Shown one piece after another: positions 1-11,504 of a stretch of DNA of 64,000 nucleotides. The notes under the pieces were generated by a model that was given only the letters and a program-made list of their open reading frames with translations, did no database searches and had not been told where the DNA came from. Every line of letters starts with the position of its first letter. The first letter of the stretch is position 1. Made by a program: the position numbers and the translations under genes. The DNA is from Batkoa obscura (taxonomy: Eukaryota; Entomophthoromycota; Entomophthoromycetes; Entomophthorales; Batkoaceae), in assembly GCA_030770535.1 (NCBI GenBank), contig JASVEC010000002.1, positions 1,426,001 to 1,490,000 on the forward strand, read 5' to 3'.

Positions 1-98
1 AGCTACAAAAGATAGTAGTGGTAACTATTAATAATAATGATTTTACAAGTATAACCTTAATAAATTTAATTTAATTTCACTTACCACAGTCAGTTACA

Positions 99-2335
99 TC
101 TCCTCTTTATTTCCTCAAGAGGATCTATTGTTACCCTCAATGTATTATAATTCTCCATTTGAAGCTTTTTGTAAATGTAAGTAACATCTAGTTTTATATT
201 ATTTTTGAAATCAAATCAAATTAATTAAATAAAAAACTTGTATTTATTAATTCATTTCTCTACTTTAGATGCCTTAGCTAACCCTTCCAAAATTGCAATC
301 CAACTATCTGCTTCTAAACTAACTGCTGATCAACTATTAAAACAAATCTTAAAATTTGGTTTAGGTTATAAAAAACTCTTCACAACTTCAAGCTCCAAGT
401 CGACCCCCTCCTCCCCACCCATGCTTGGTTTGTGTCTCTCCAGCTCCCCTGACTGGTTAATAATTGACTTAGCTTGTCAAGGCTTTTCTATCATTTCTGT
501 AGTATTTAATGAAAACTTTACAATGGAAAATTTAATCCATGGTTTAAATCAAACCAAACTTAAAGTATTAGTAGGTGGTAAAATATTGTTGAAGGAATTA
601 ATTAAGATTAAAGATAGGCTAAAATATTTGGAATGTTTTATATTGGGTGATGAGAAGGAGGTAAGGGAGGATGAAGTTACACAAGAGTATCCATTTCAAG
701 TCATCAATATTGAGAAAATCTACGAATTAGGAACTAAACAAGCAGGCATTGGATTAATGTATTTAATTCCTAAATCAATTTCTAGTGATACCATTAGTAC
801 TATTGCATATACAAGTGGTACTACCAGTTTACCCAAAGGAGTCCTATTAAGTAATCAAAACTTAACATGTGCTTTGTTTAATTCCGAATTGGCTTTTTCA
901 TTTTTGAATATGGAAAATATGAAATCTATGGAATATTTGAGTTATTCACAGTTACCAATAAGAGTACATGCTTATCTATCATTAATCAAAGGACAAACAT
1001 TATTATTTTGTACAACTGGGGAAAAGGAGAGTGGGTTATTGGAGGAGATAGTTAAATGGAAACCAAATCAAATTCATTTATCTGATGGATTAATGAAACA
1101 ATTGTTACAGCTAATATATTCTAAAGTAAATGAAAATGGTATGAAATTTGAATTAAATAAATTAATGGAAGTGTTAAGTTTAAATGAGGATGAGTTAGAG
1201 AATATTGTTATCGATGATGAATTAAGGAGAGTATTTCTAAGTATTCAACAATTGATAGGAGAACAGTTAAGATTGATTACTTCATTTAATTATTCGATTT
1301 ACAAAAATAAATTCTATTTATTAAAGTTATTATTTAATGTACCAATTATACAAAGTAAGTTAGATAAAAATAACATATAATAGTTGGTATTAATCCTCAT
1401 TTCTAGGTTACGGTCTAACTGAAACTACTGGACAAGGTTTTCGTACCTCCCCCGATGAACATGGTTATGGAGTAGGTGGGGTAGTTCCCTTGACTATGGC
1501 TAAATTAGTGAATTGTGCTGAATTAGAATATTCCATCACTGATGAACCATGTCCAAGAGGAGAAATATATTTAAAAGGACCACATTTATTTTTAGGGTAT
1601 TACGGGGAGAGCAAAAGTCCTTTAACAAAACAAGGTTGGTATCCTACCGGAGATATTGGCAGTTTGGATAGGAATAATGGGATATTTACTATAATTGATA
1701 GAAAAGCCAATTTTTTTAAGTTGAAGGAAGGTAAATTAAAGTTTTCTGACTTTATTATTTCAATTTTAACTATTTTCTTTTAGGTATTTATATCACTCCA
1801 GAGAAAATTGAGAGTGCATATAAGAAACTTTCTCTTATAGAAGAGATCTATGTACCCACATTGACTTTAAATCAAGCTACTAATGTCATTGCCATTATCT
1901 ATCCAAATTTAGATCATTTTTTAGGTTGGGCTAGTTATCATTTAGAAAGGGTTATATTAAATGAAGAGTTAATGGGATTATGTGGGGATAAGAGTTTTAA
2001 ACAGGGTTTTTTAAATGAACTTAATCGACAACAAAAAAGTCTAAAAATACTAGTAGAGGATGAAATGGTAAAGAATTTTGAATTTGTATTGACTCCTTTT
2101 TCAAGTAACCAGGAGTTTGTAACGGTTAAGTAAGTTTTTATAGTCTATTATCATAAAATCAAGTTTATGTTTTTATTATTATAGTCATCGATTTAAACGA
2201 TCTCATTTAAAATCTCATTACTCCCAAATTATTGAAACTTTGGCTAATCATTCAATAATTGATTTGGAATCTGTGCCTAAAGTAACTATTAACAATACTG
2301 CTGGTTATTTAAATAAGTTGAAAAGTTTATTATAA
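99..2335 (+). CDS. Long-chain fatty acid-CoA ligase (5' partial)
   Basis: AMP-forming acyl-CoA synthetase that would activate long-chain fatty acids with ATP and CoA. The AMP-binding P-loop AYTSGTTSLPKGV, the adenylate motif SYGLTETTGQGF, the YPTGDIG hinge and the LACS-type IIDRKANFFKLKEGIYITPE motif appear in the usual order. I read five exons, with introns at 177-268, 1355-1406, 1731-1783 and 2130-2184; each join keeps the frame. The first exon in the window follows an acceptor near 98, and a possible donor at 21 suggests one more exon upstream, so the start codon lies outside the window. The gene faces the convergent MAPKKK gene 430 bp downstream. The sequence between the P-loop and the adenylate motif is rather divergent, so the acyl chain preference cannot be called. 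Confidence 0.9.
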
Positions 2336-2763
2336 ATGAAATAAATTGAATTTATCTTTTTTTAAAAATGATTGTATTTTTTTTGTATATTTTATTTAAT
2401 TATATAATTTAATTATAACATTAATACAACTAAGGATACAAATAATATGCTATAATAATTAAAGTGAGGAGATAAATGATTGCATCTTTAAAAAAATAAG
2501 AGAATGCATTGAAAATCAACCTAAATCAATTAAATAAGTTGTAAATCAAATTGTTGACCAACAAAAACAACAAAAAATGAAAAAAGAAGTTAAAAACTGC
2601 TGCCTTTCCTTGTAGAATGATTTTTTTGTTTAAAAAATAAATATTTTTTTATATTAGACTATTGACTCAAATTACTACTCACTTTTCTCACCTTCCTTCA
2701 CCTTCCCCTTTCTTTCTTTTCTCCTCTTCTTTCTAACCTAATAAATTTAATCCTCCTTTTGTT
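2336..2763. other. Intergenic, convergent 3' ends
   Basis: About 430 bp of AT-rich DNA between the ends of the acyl-CoA ligase and the MAPKKK genes. It holds A-rich tracts and AATAAA-like signals only; I see no ORF or repeat. Confidence 0.6.
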
Positions 2764-5700
2764 TTAACTATTCCTTTTAACTGGCCTAGCACAAAATGGA
2801 TGTAGTAATAGTTCCTCTGCCGTTGGTCTTAAATCCGGTTGACTAGTCAAAAAAGTTAATATAATGAAAACTTTAAAGTATTAAATAAAATAATTACACA
2901 ATAAAACATTGTTTTAAAAAAGTTTCACAATCTTTGGTTAGATTTTCGGGTATTGGTGGAGCTGATTCATCAGTTAATTTACCAAGCTAATATAATATAT
3001 TAATTAATTGATTGTTATTTTTTTAAATAACTATTATTATTACCCTATAAACAGCCGCTAACTCATTTAAATCTTTCCAAGGTCTTTTACCAGTGACCAT
3101 TTCAATCAATAAACATCCAACACTCCTATTTAAAAAAAAATTAATTTCTTAATTTTCAAAAAATAATTGAATTGATATTCTTACCAAATATCCACTTTAG
3201 CACTATAGCCTTGAGCTTTAACTACTTCGGGTGCCATCCAAAATACAGAACCTTTAAATGACATTCTAGAATTACATTTATATGCCAAGGAATAATCCGA
3301 TTTCTTAGATATTCCAAAATCCGAAATTTTACAAACCCCTTCATTATTAATTAATATATTTGCCGATTTAATATCCCTATGTAGTATATTTTTTTTATGT
3401 AAATAATCTAGACCTTTGAGGATCTGCCTTAATAATGATGCTGAGTACGCTTCTTCAAATGCCCCTTCTCTATTTAAAATAGACATAATAGATCCACCTG
3501 ATACATATTCTAAAAATATATTAACTGCATTTAGGTTGGCTTCAAATCCTAAATATTGTACTACATGATCATGATCTAAATCTTTTAACAATTCGATTTC
3601 ACTATATAAATCGGCAATAATTTGTTTTCTTTTTTTACCCATACTTTTTTCGCTTGGTAATTCAATGACTTTTACTGCTATTACTTCACCATTGAATGCA
3701 TTTAAAGCATGAAATACTTTACCAAAAGAACCTTTTCCTATCATTTTACCTTTAATCCATTGAATTTGATTACTTGATCTTTTTTCTAACATTAATAATT
3801 CAGATGGATAATTATCAATAATAACATCTTCTTTATCTTTACTATTATTATCGTTAATTTCATTATCATTATTATTGTTATTAGTTGCCATTTCTTTTTC
3901 TTTTTCTTTTTCTAATCTATCATTTTCAATAATTTTTTTTCTCAGTAATTCTTTCTTTAAATCTTCTACATTGTCATCTAATTGCATAATTCTAGAACCC
4001 CAAAGTTTTGTTGATCTTCTAGATAAATTTAAGCTTGATTTACGTTTTAATTGATTTTCTTGTACTATCATACGTATACTTTTCTTTCTACCCAAATTAT
4101 TTTCTTGTAAATTAAATTTTTTAACTTCATTTTCTGCTTCAATTAAATTAACATCTTCAATTATTGGTTTGTCTAGATCATGATCCGGAAAAAATTGATC
4201 TAAATTTGTTGAAATAACATCTGGACTGGGTCGATCTCCCCATAGTTTGGCCCATGAAGGTAGTTCTTCTTCTGTTTCTTCTTCTTTATTATTGCTACTA
4301 TTATTGTTCTCAGGTTCTTGTGTAATTTCATTTTTTATATTTTTATCTTCATTAACATCTTTTTCAATTTTTTTCATATTCTTAACAATTGGTTTTAATG
4401 GTTCAAAATGTTGGGATTTTTTACCTATATTATTATTGTTATTATTATTTTAAACTAAATGATATGCTATGTTATATTATATTACCTTCACTATGATACT
4501 TCCTATGTGGTACTCTTGAAAGTCTTAATTTAATATAGCCTTTATTATCTGTTTTGGAGCACAATAACATTAAATATCGTGGTGAAACAGTACGAGTTGA
4601 TCCGTCTTCTAAGAATTCTTCAATTTGATAAGAAGAATCATTATCTTGACCAACTGTTTCTAATATTTTATGATAAATTTCTTCTGTTGTTTTACAACCA
4701 CCTATATTTACACTATAACTGCTACCTGTATCCATAGAAACTTGGATGACTTGCTATTATATTATAGAGTTAGTATTTTATTTTATAAACTTAACTAAAA
4801 TATATAAACTTACATTCTCATCAAATTTAAGGTCTTCCTAAAATAAAAATAAAGTATTTAATATTTAAAAGTTATTGCTAAACCAAATAATTAGACTTAC
4901 AGGACACGATAATTTTCTAGAATGTTTAGAAAATGGATTCAAAAACCCAGGTAACAAATGACTAAAAAAATTAGAATCTGGACTATTTACTTTTTTAGGC
5001 GAATTAGGCTTTTTATTAGTATGTGTTGGTGATTGTGTTATAGCTGGTGGTGGTAATACTTTATTATTATTATTATTAGTTGATGATGTAATTAATAAAT
5101 GAGGTGGTATATTTTCTGGCTTAGAAGATTGTCTTGGTGTTAATACAATTGAAGAAGGACTTGAGGGTGAAGGTGAAGGTGAAGGTGAAGGTAAAGTTAA
5201 ATTTTTAACTGGAAATTTAAATTGTGAATCTTTTGGACTAATATTTCCCACAGTAGAATAAGGTGTGTTAATATTATCATAAAATAATGAAGATCTCCTC
5301 TGTGCTGATAACATCCCATCTCTTTTAGTATTTCTTGTATTAATATTAGAATCTTGTGATATTATATTTGTTATGTTGTGTGGATTTGATCTCCAATTCA
5401 TTTCTAAATTAATCATTGATTCTTTCCTTGGATTAATAATTGGCTGAGATAAACTTTTTATTGAATGATTTTCAATAGTTTTATTTGTTGATATTATATC
5501 TTCAGAATTTATTGATATTGGAGGTGAAGTTACTAATGTTAATGTATCATTAAGTAAAATATTATCGTTGTTAGGGATTTCTATTGTATTGTTAAATTTA
5601 TTACTATTAGTATTATTATTTTCGTTATCTTGATTTAATATGTTATCTTGTTTAAATAATTTTTGATCTATATTATAAACTGATTGATTATTTATATTAT

Positions 5701-6846
5701 CATTATCATTTTCTTTATCAGATTCAGGTTCATCAGCATATGTAGAAATAATTGAATAAATTTCATCATTTTCTAATGAAGTATCATGATTTTTTTCTAA
5801 TAATGGTAATCCAGGTGTATCAATAACATTCAATGGACTATCAAACCCCTCCATTTCTTCCTGTAGACTAATTTGTTCCATTAGTACTTCTTCTTTAATT
5901 TCCCTTAATGTTAATTTTGTTTCAAAACTATCTTCTAATGTATCTTCTAATAATGGGTCTTTAAAATAATTAAGTTTTAGTTATATAAGAGTATCATATA
6001 AATTTACCTTCCATAAAACTATCAACTATAGGAGATGGTGCCACTTTAAGACTAGAAGGTGAACTAATTTTAGAATCAATAAAAGAACAGTTAGCCATTG
6101 ATAAAGGCGTTTTCATACCATCATTTGGTTTATAAATATCATTGATATCAGTCTATTTAAAGTCAATAAATCAATCAACAATAAATCTGTTATAAATTAC
6201 TTTAATAGTTAATTTTTCCAACATGGTAAACTGTTTACGCATTGTTTTTAATAACCTTGAACGATCTTTGTAACTTTGTACATCATAGGCCCTTAATACT
6301 TTATGATTTAAATTCAAAAACATGGCTCCGAATATTTTATGTTCTAAATAAAATAAACTATGGCTTAATTAATAATAAATCTTGATTACCTTGAAATAAT
6401 TCAATAAAATCCTCCAATTGATTGTTTTCCAACCATTGGATTGTCCTTTTTAAATCCCAATTAGATGGGCTTAAATTGTCAATCGTATCATTTGAATTCA
6501 TACATGAACTTTCTTCATTAGAATTTAACACTTTTGGGTGTGGTAGCTTATTTGGTGGGTTATTAAAATAGCTTGGCGAAGTTGGTATAAACTGTGGACT
6601 AGTAAATAAACTACCATTATTATTACTGTTATCAATGTCCATATTTAATTTAATGTCATCCACTTGCTTAGCCTCTTCTTCTACCATATTGCTTTTTATC
6701 CGTTCAGTATCTAATTTACTTTCCAATCCATTATTATTTAACAATTTATAACTCATTGTATTAATGTCTTCATTTCGGTTTTTTTCCACTAAATTATCAC
6801 TATGTAGTGACATTTTGGGGTTCGGCATAGCTGCTGATAGATACAT
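2764..6846 (-). CDS. STE11: Ste11/Byr2-like MAP kinase kinase kinase
   Basis: A MAPKKK of about 1,190 residues that should phosphorylate a Ste7-type MAPKK in pheromone, filamentation or stress signalling. The N-terminal exon carries a SAM domain (WDLKRTIQWLENNQLEDFIELF, completed by the next exon), which in Ste11/Byr2 binds Ste50-type adaptors. A Ser/Pro/Asn-rich stretch with an SPSPSPSPSP run follows, then a Ras-association-like domain (exon 4487-4752) and a C-terminal kinase domain. Kinase landmarks are GKGSFGKVF, the VAIK-like AVKVIEL, HRDIKSANIL, DFGIS, APEVVK and the terminal RPTAEELLLHPF. I read ten exons; one is only 24 nt (4814-4837). The ATG at 6846 opens the longest in-frame N terminus. 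The three domains in this order match Byr2/Ste11 and make the call firm; exact exon edges are by eye. Confidence 0.93.
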
Positions 6847-7607
6847 AAAATAAATTAATAAATTAAAATTGCTTTAAAAATATATAATTTAATAAAACTT
6901 TGCAATATAAATAAATTTCAATGGAGTGGAAATTAGGATCACATTGCGTTTAATGCTTTTCTGCATGAATTCCAATTTTAGAATCTTTTTTAGTTAATTT
7001 TCAACTTTTTAATTTTACTAATTTTATTAATTTTTGATTTTTTTATTGTATTTTATTATTCATATATACATCATTTTTTTATAGTGTTAAATTAACTAAG
7101 AAGGATTTTATAATTTCAATTTATCTTGATTCATCAGACTCAAATAATTGAAATAATATAATATTTTCTAAACCAATAACTGTTATTTAAATATTCTTAT
7201 TTCAAATGCATTTTTAGAACATAGTTTTACTTACTCTATTTATACACTTTATTATTTAATTATATACTATTTTTTATATACTTATTTTATCACTATATGT
7301 TAAAATTTCTTCAAAAAAATTATTACATTGTTAAAAATCTATAATAATAAAAGGCTACTAAATGTTATAATAGCTAAAAAGCCGCCCTTTTTTCACTAAT
7401 GAACTATTATTTTAACACTTAATATTAAAATAATTTCAAAATGCGTGCATGAGGCAATATCTACAAAGGCTAAATATTAATGCATTCTAAAATCATACAC
7501 TATTACTTTATATTAACAATACAATAGTTACTACTCATTTCAAATAAAACAAGCAATAAATTAATAAAATAAACTGTAATAATTTCATTTCTTCTTTCAT
7601 TTATTTC
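6847..7607. other. Intergenic, MAPKKK promoter side
   Basis: About 760 bp, strongly AT-rich, between the MAPKKK start and the 3' end of the HMG-box gene on the same strand. I see no coding sequence and no copy of the dispersed repeat. Confidence 0.6.
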
Positions 7608-8351
7608 TTAATTTTCTTCATGGTATTTAGCCAGAGCTTCTTTGTATTGTTGTGATTCTTTATTATATTGTGAAACATATTTCTAATTAATAATAATGAT
7701 AATTAATATTTAATTTATTTATAAAATTATTTAATTTTACCTGTTTAGTTTCACTATCAATCGTTTTCCATAAATTACCAAGCTGAGTACCTTGTTCACC
7801 AATACTTAAGTGACCAAACTCATAATTAGTTTCATTTCTTTTATCTTTACAAAACAATAAATAAGCATTGACTGGTTTCTTAGGTTTGTTATGATCGATG
7901 ACTTTTTTCATTTTACGACCACCTTTTAGCCCTTTCTTTGTAATATCTTGATTATAAGCCTCCCTTTCCTCATTTGTAAGTTGCTTTTCCCAATCTTCTA
8001 ACCTTTTTTCATACTCTTTAGCTTCCATTTGATATTTCTCTTCATATTGTACCTTTTTACCACTATCTAATGACTTCCATTCTTCTGATAAATTACTAAT
8101 CACTTGTGTTGTACTCATACCACTATCTCGCCCTGTTTTTGGAAAATTTTCTCTTACAAATATTGTATAAGCATTCCCCGGGCGCTTTGGACGCGCTGGG
8201 TAATCTATAATTCTGGGTTGAAATGAGTTTCAATATTGTCTATAATTATTTTACCTTTGTTTTTTAAAGCCAAATTTGTAGTGTGAAATAAAGCACGATT
8301 AGTATAAGTTTTTATACTATTGAAATTGAACTTTGTTATTAAGTTTAGCAT
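7608..8351 (-). CDS. Mitochondrial two-HMG-box protein (TFAM/Abf2-like)
   Basis: Predicted to bind and package mitochondrial DNA. Three exons (8255-8351, 7741-8204, 7608-7682) give 211 residues with frame kept at both joins. The first exon encodes a basic, acid-free N terminus (MLNLITKFNFNSIKTYTNR...) that looks like a mitochondrial presequence. HMG box 1 begins at RPKRPGNAYTIFVRENFP and box 2 at KPKKPVNAYLLFCKDKRNE, the latter ending in the last exon at KYVSQYNKESQQYKEALAKY. Two HMG boxes behind a presequence is the plan of Abf2 and TFAM. The 5' end is divergent from the chitinase gene. A nuclear HMGB-type protein is the alternative, but the presequence argues against it. Confidence 0.85.
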
Positions 8352-9263
8352 TTGTATTTTTTAAAAAAAATAAAGGATTGCTTTTAAAAAATGTAAATGG
8401 ACTTTTGCTTTTTCTAGTTGTTGACGTGATAAGCCGCAAATAAAATTACTCTTTGCATTATTTTTTTTTCAAAAATTGCGTAAAACTTTTTAAAGAATGA
8501 GCTAAAGGATTGAGCTGAGATAGTTGACTGTGATTAGTAGTAGGGTTAACCACTTGAGTACATTAGACTAACATTGTTCATCAAATTAGTCTTGAATAAG
8601 CAAAAATCATTGTTTAATAATTAAAAGATGAACCAAATTCCGATCCAATTGAACAAAATTTATCTAGATCTCTAGTACTCAAAGGCTTAACTCAAAATTT
8701 CAGTTATTTTAATTACTGAAAGATTAAGTTGTTAGAATAGAATGTTTTTGAGGTGACTTTTAAAAGCTCTTAGTAAATTTAAAATGACTAGATCAACTTT
8801 TCCAAACTCAATAAAATCTAAAAAAACAATAAAAAAAAATGTGATTAAACACTTGGTTTTACTCCTAAGTCATTTTGATAAGTTAATACTATGATCAAGC
8901 TATGGCGTTCAAGTTATATTAAATGTGCTTAAGATTTCAGTAAAATAATAATGAATATTTTAAGTTAAATGATTATCAGAAATATTGTTTATTCACCATA
9001 ATACCAAAGATAGGATAATGGTGATTTTAAGCTTTAATTCATGAGTGCAATGTAGGTGTTAGAAATTTTACAAATGATCCTAAATCCTATTATCAAATTA
9101 TGTTAATAAAAGGAATCACTGACTATAAGATCAATAATACAATGTAATAATAATAGTCATTCCGCTTGAAAGGTGGTGAATTCAAAGTATATAAGTAGAG
9201 CAGGAAATATTTCAAATAATATTATAAAAATTTAACTATTTTTACATTCCTTTAACGTTTAAT
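8352..9263. other. Divergent promoter region, HMG gene / chitinase
   Basis: About 910 bp between two divergent genes. A TATA box for the chitinase lies at its right end. I see no ORF and no repeat copy otherwise. Confidence 0.6.
9188..9195 (+). promoter_or_regulatory. TATA box of chitinase 1
   Basis: TATATAAG 76 bp before the chitinase ATG. The same motif stands before most of the secreted-protein genes in this window. Confidence 0.6.
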
Positions 9264-10682
9264 ATGAAAATTTCCTCTTTCCTCTTAGTAGTTAGTTTAG
9301 CTATCTCTAGTATCACTAGTCAAGCTCCGACCAAAGTAGTAGTAGGTTACTTTTCTGATTGGACATTAGGCCAATACCCTGTTAGTGCCATTGATTTCAG
9401 TAAAGTAACGCATATTAATTATGCTTTTGCTTTGTTTACTGATAATGGATTCAATCCAAAAATTGAAACCGAGAATACATTAAGAGATTTAGTAACCAAA
9501 GCACATCAAACCAGTACCAAAGTATCTATCTCGATTGGTGGCTGGACAGGGTCAAAATACTTTTCTCCAATGGCCGCAGATATCAATAAAAGAAAGCAAT
9601 TTGTAGCCAATACAGTTGCCTTTGTAAACAAATTTAACTTAGATGGTATCGATATAGATTGGGAATACCCTGGAAGAAACGGTGCTGAAGGAAATATTGT
9701 ATCTCCACAAGACACCGCTAACTTTTTATTGTTACTGAAAGAGTTACGTACAGCTTTGGGCAATAAATTAATTACCGCTGCTGTAAGAGCACAGCCATTT
9801 GATGGTCCAAATGGCCCATTGAACGATGTTAGGGCTTTTGTACCTTTATTTGATTGGCTTAATTTAATGTGTTATGATTTTAATGGTACTTGGGAAACAA
9901 CTACTGGGCCAGTAGGTGGCTTAGATTATCAACCTGGTAAAGGAGCTCCATTCTCTGTTAAACAAACTGTAAGAGATTGGAGTAATGCAGGGTTTACTTA
10001 TGATAAATTAGTTGTTGGTGTACCTTTCTATGGTTTCTCAGCAGGTGTTGGAGTCGACATGACAAATACAGATCAATATCAAAAAATCACTAACGCCAAT
10101 TCACCAGGCTATTCTTACAATGCTTTAATTACTCAAAAAATATTAAAATCTCCATTAGAGGCTAATGATGCTGCTGGTTGGATTAGAAAATTTGATTCGA
10201 TTACTCAAACTCCATGGTTGTTTAATAAGAATACAAAGACTTTCATTGCTTATGATGATATACAATCTTTAAAAGTAAAAACGGATTATGTAAGATGCAA
10301 TGGGTTAAGAGGTGCTATGTTATGGGCTATGGATAATGATTATCAACATCAATTACTTTCAGCTTTACAAAATGTTTATAACACGGGTTCTTGTAGTCCT
10401 TCCACTACTTCAACTGTCACTTCAACTGTCACTTCAACTACTGCTACTTTTACTTCTACTGCTACTTCTACCACTTTAATTACTACTTCTACTACTTCTG
10501 TTACTTCAACTTCTCAAGGTCCTGAGCCAACTGGAAGTTGTCAAGATGGTTCCTATACTTGCGGTGCAACTAAAGGATCCACTTATTATCAGTGTGCGCA
10601 TAGCCAATGGATTAAGTTATCTTGTCCAGGTACCTCAGTATGTATACAAGCTGGCAATTCGATTTATTGTGGTAACCCTTAA
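9264..10682 (+). CDS. Secreted GH18 chitinase with C-terminal chitin-binding domain
   Basis: Endo-acting family 18 glycosidase, 472 residues, no intron. A signal peptide (MKISSFLLVVSLAISSITSQA) leads into a TIM barrel. SISIGGWTG lies near residues 88-96, and the catalytic DxxDxDxE is at D127, D130, D132 and E134 with E134 the acid/base. The MCYD and AMLWAMD strands expected of GH18 follow. After the barrel comes a Thr/Ser linker of about 45 residues, likely O-mannosylated, partly built from an ACTTCAACTGTC DNA repeat. A Cys-rich domain of about 50 residues with six cysteines ends the protein and resembles small fungal chitin-binding modules such as CBM19. A close paralogue at 45171-46307 lacks linker and binding domain. 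Likely roles are wall remodelling or attack on chitin of prey or host. Confidence 0.96.
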   Translation: MKISSFLLVVSLAISSITSQAPTKVVVGYFSDWTLGQYPVSAIDFSKVTHINYAFALFTDNGFNPKIETENTLRDLVTKAHQTSTKVSISIGGWTGSKYFSPMAADINKRKQFVANTVAFVNKFNLDGIDIDWEYPGRNGAEGNIVSPQDTANFLLLLKELRTALGNKLITAAVRAQPFDGPNGPLNDVRAFVPLFDWLNLMCYDFNGTWETTTGPVGGLDYQPGKGAPFSVKQTVRDWSNAGFTYDKLVVGVPFYGFSAGVGVDMTNTDQYQKITNANSPGYSYNALITQKILKSPLEANDAAGWIRKFDSITQTPWLFNKNTKTFIAYDDIQSLKVKTDYVRCNGLRGAMLWAMDNDYQHQLLSALQNVYNTGSCSPSTTSTVTSTVTSTTATFTSTATSTTLITTSTTSVTSTSQGPEPTGSCQDGSYTCGATKGSTYYQCAHSQWIKLSCPGTSVCIQAGNSIYCGNP

Positions 10683-11504
10683 TTTAATTTACGATAAAAA
10701 AACTATTAGCTACTTTTGGATTTTTCGATATGTTTTTTTGGTATAGTTTTTTAGTAGACTTTTTTCTCATTTACTATAAATTGCTTATCATCTAGCTACA
10801 TAATATTTTTTGAAGTGTTATAGGCTTTTGAATGATTTATTATGGAATTGAAAGACTGTGTAATAATATATAATATAGACATAATATTAAATAAAAGTAA
10901 GCTCAAAATTCAAAAATTGAATATTTATAAACATAACTTATAATTTGTTTAATTTGTTGATGCTTTTTGTAATAAAAATAGATAACATTAAAGCACTTTT
11001 AGTAGTAAAATATAAAAAACAATCTCTTAATCAAAACTTTGAACATTTTATTTCAATTCTTGCTTAAAAATGCTCTTATTTTTTTAGTTATTTAAAAAGG
11101 CGAGGGAGTTGAGTCAAAAACATCTAAAGATTACCCTTTCAAGTCCAAAAAATGGCTTGAATAAAAAAACGTCATTTAAAAAGATGGGAATTCTATTAAA
11201 TGACCCTAATCCTACCCTGACTTTAACCTTAACTTTAACTTTAATTAATATACTCAAATAAAACTGAATATAGTATAGCAAACTATATATTGATATTCTA
11301 CTAAAATATTCCATTTTAGTAAAAACGCATCTTCATTGATTGTTTTGGAGCTTTTAATCAACTTGAGTATTGTGAGCAAAACATTAATAAGGTGTAAATT
11401 AAGTTGATTTAAAAAATAGAAGATTTTTTGAAATTGAAAATTTGAGACATAGTCAAAAACCAATAATTAACTTTCTTTTTCAGTTTTAACAATCTTCAAA
11501 AAAA
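10683..11504. other. Intergenic before the symplekin gene
   Basis: About 820 bp of AT-rich DNA. A run of TTAACCTTAACTTTAACTTT lies at about 11222-11241. An acceptor-like pyrimidine tract with CAG ends at 11483, so a 5'-UTR intron is possible. No coding exon was recognised. Confidence 0.5.

Noticed and set aside
11222-11241. TTAACC/TTAACT run resembling a telomeric tract
   Set aside because: Only three or four imperfect units inside a gene-dense region; too short and irregular for an interstitial telomere.
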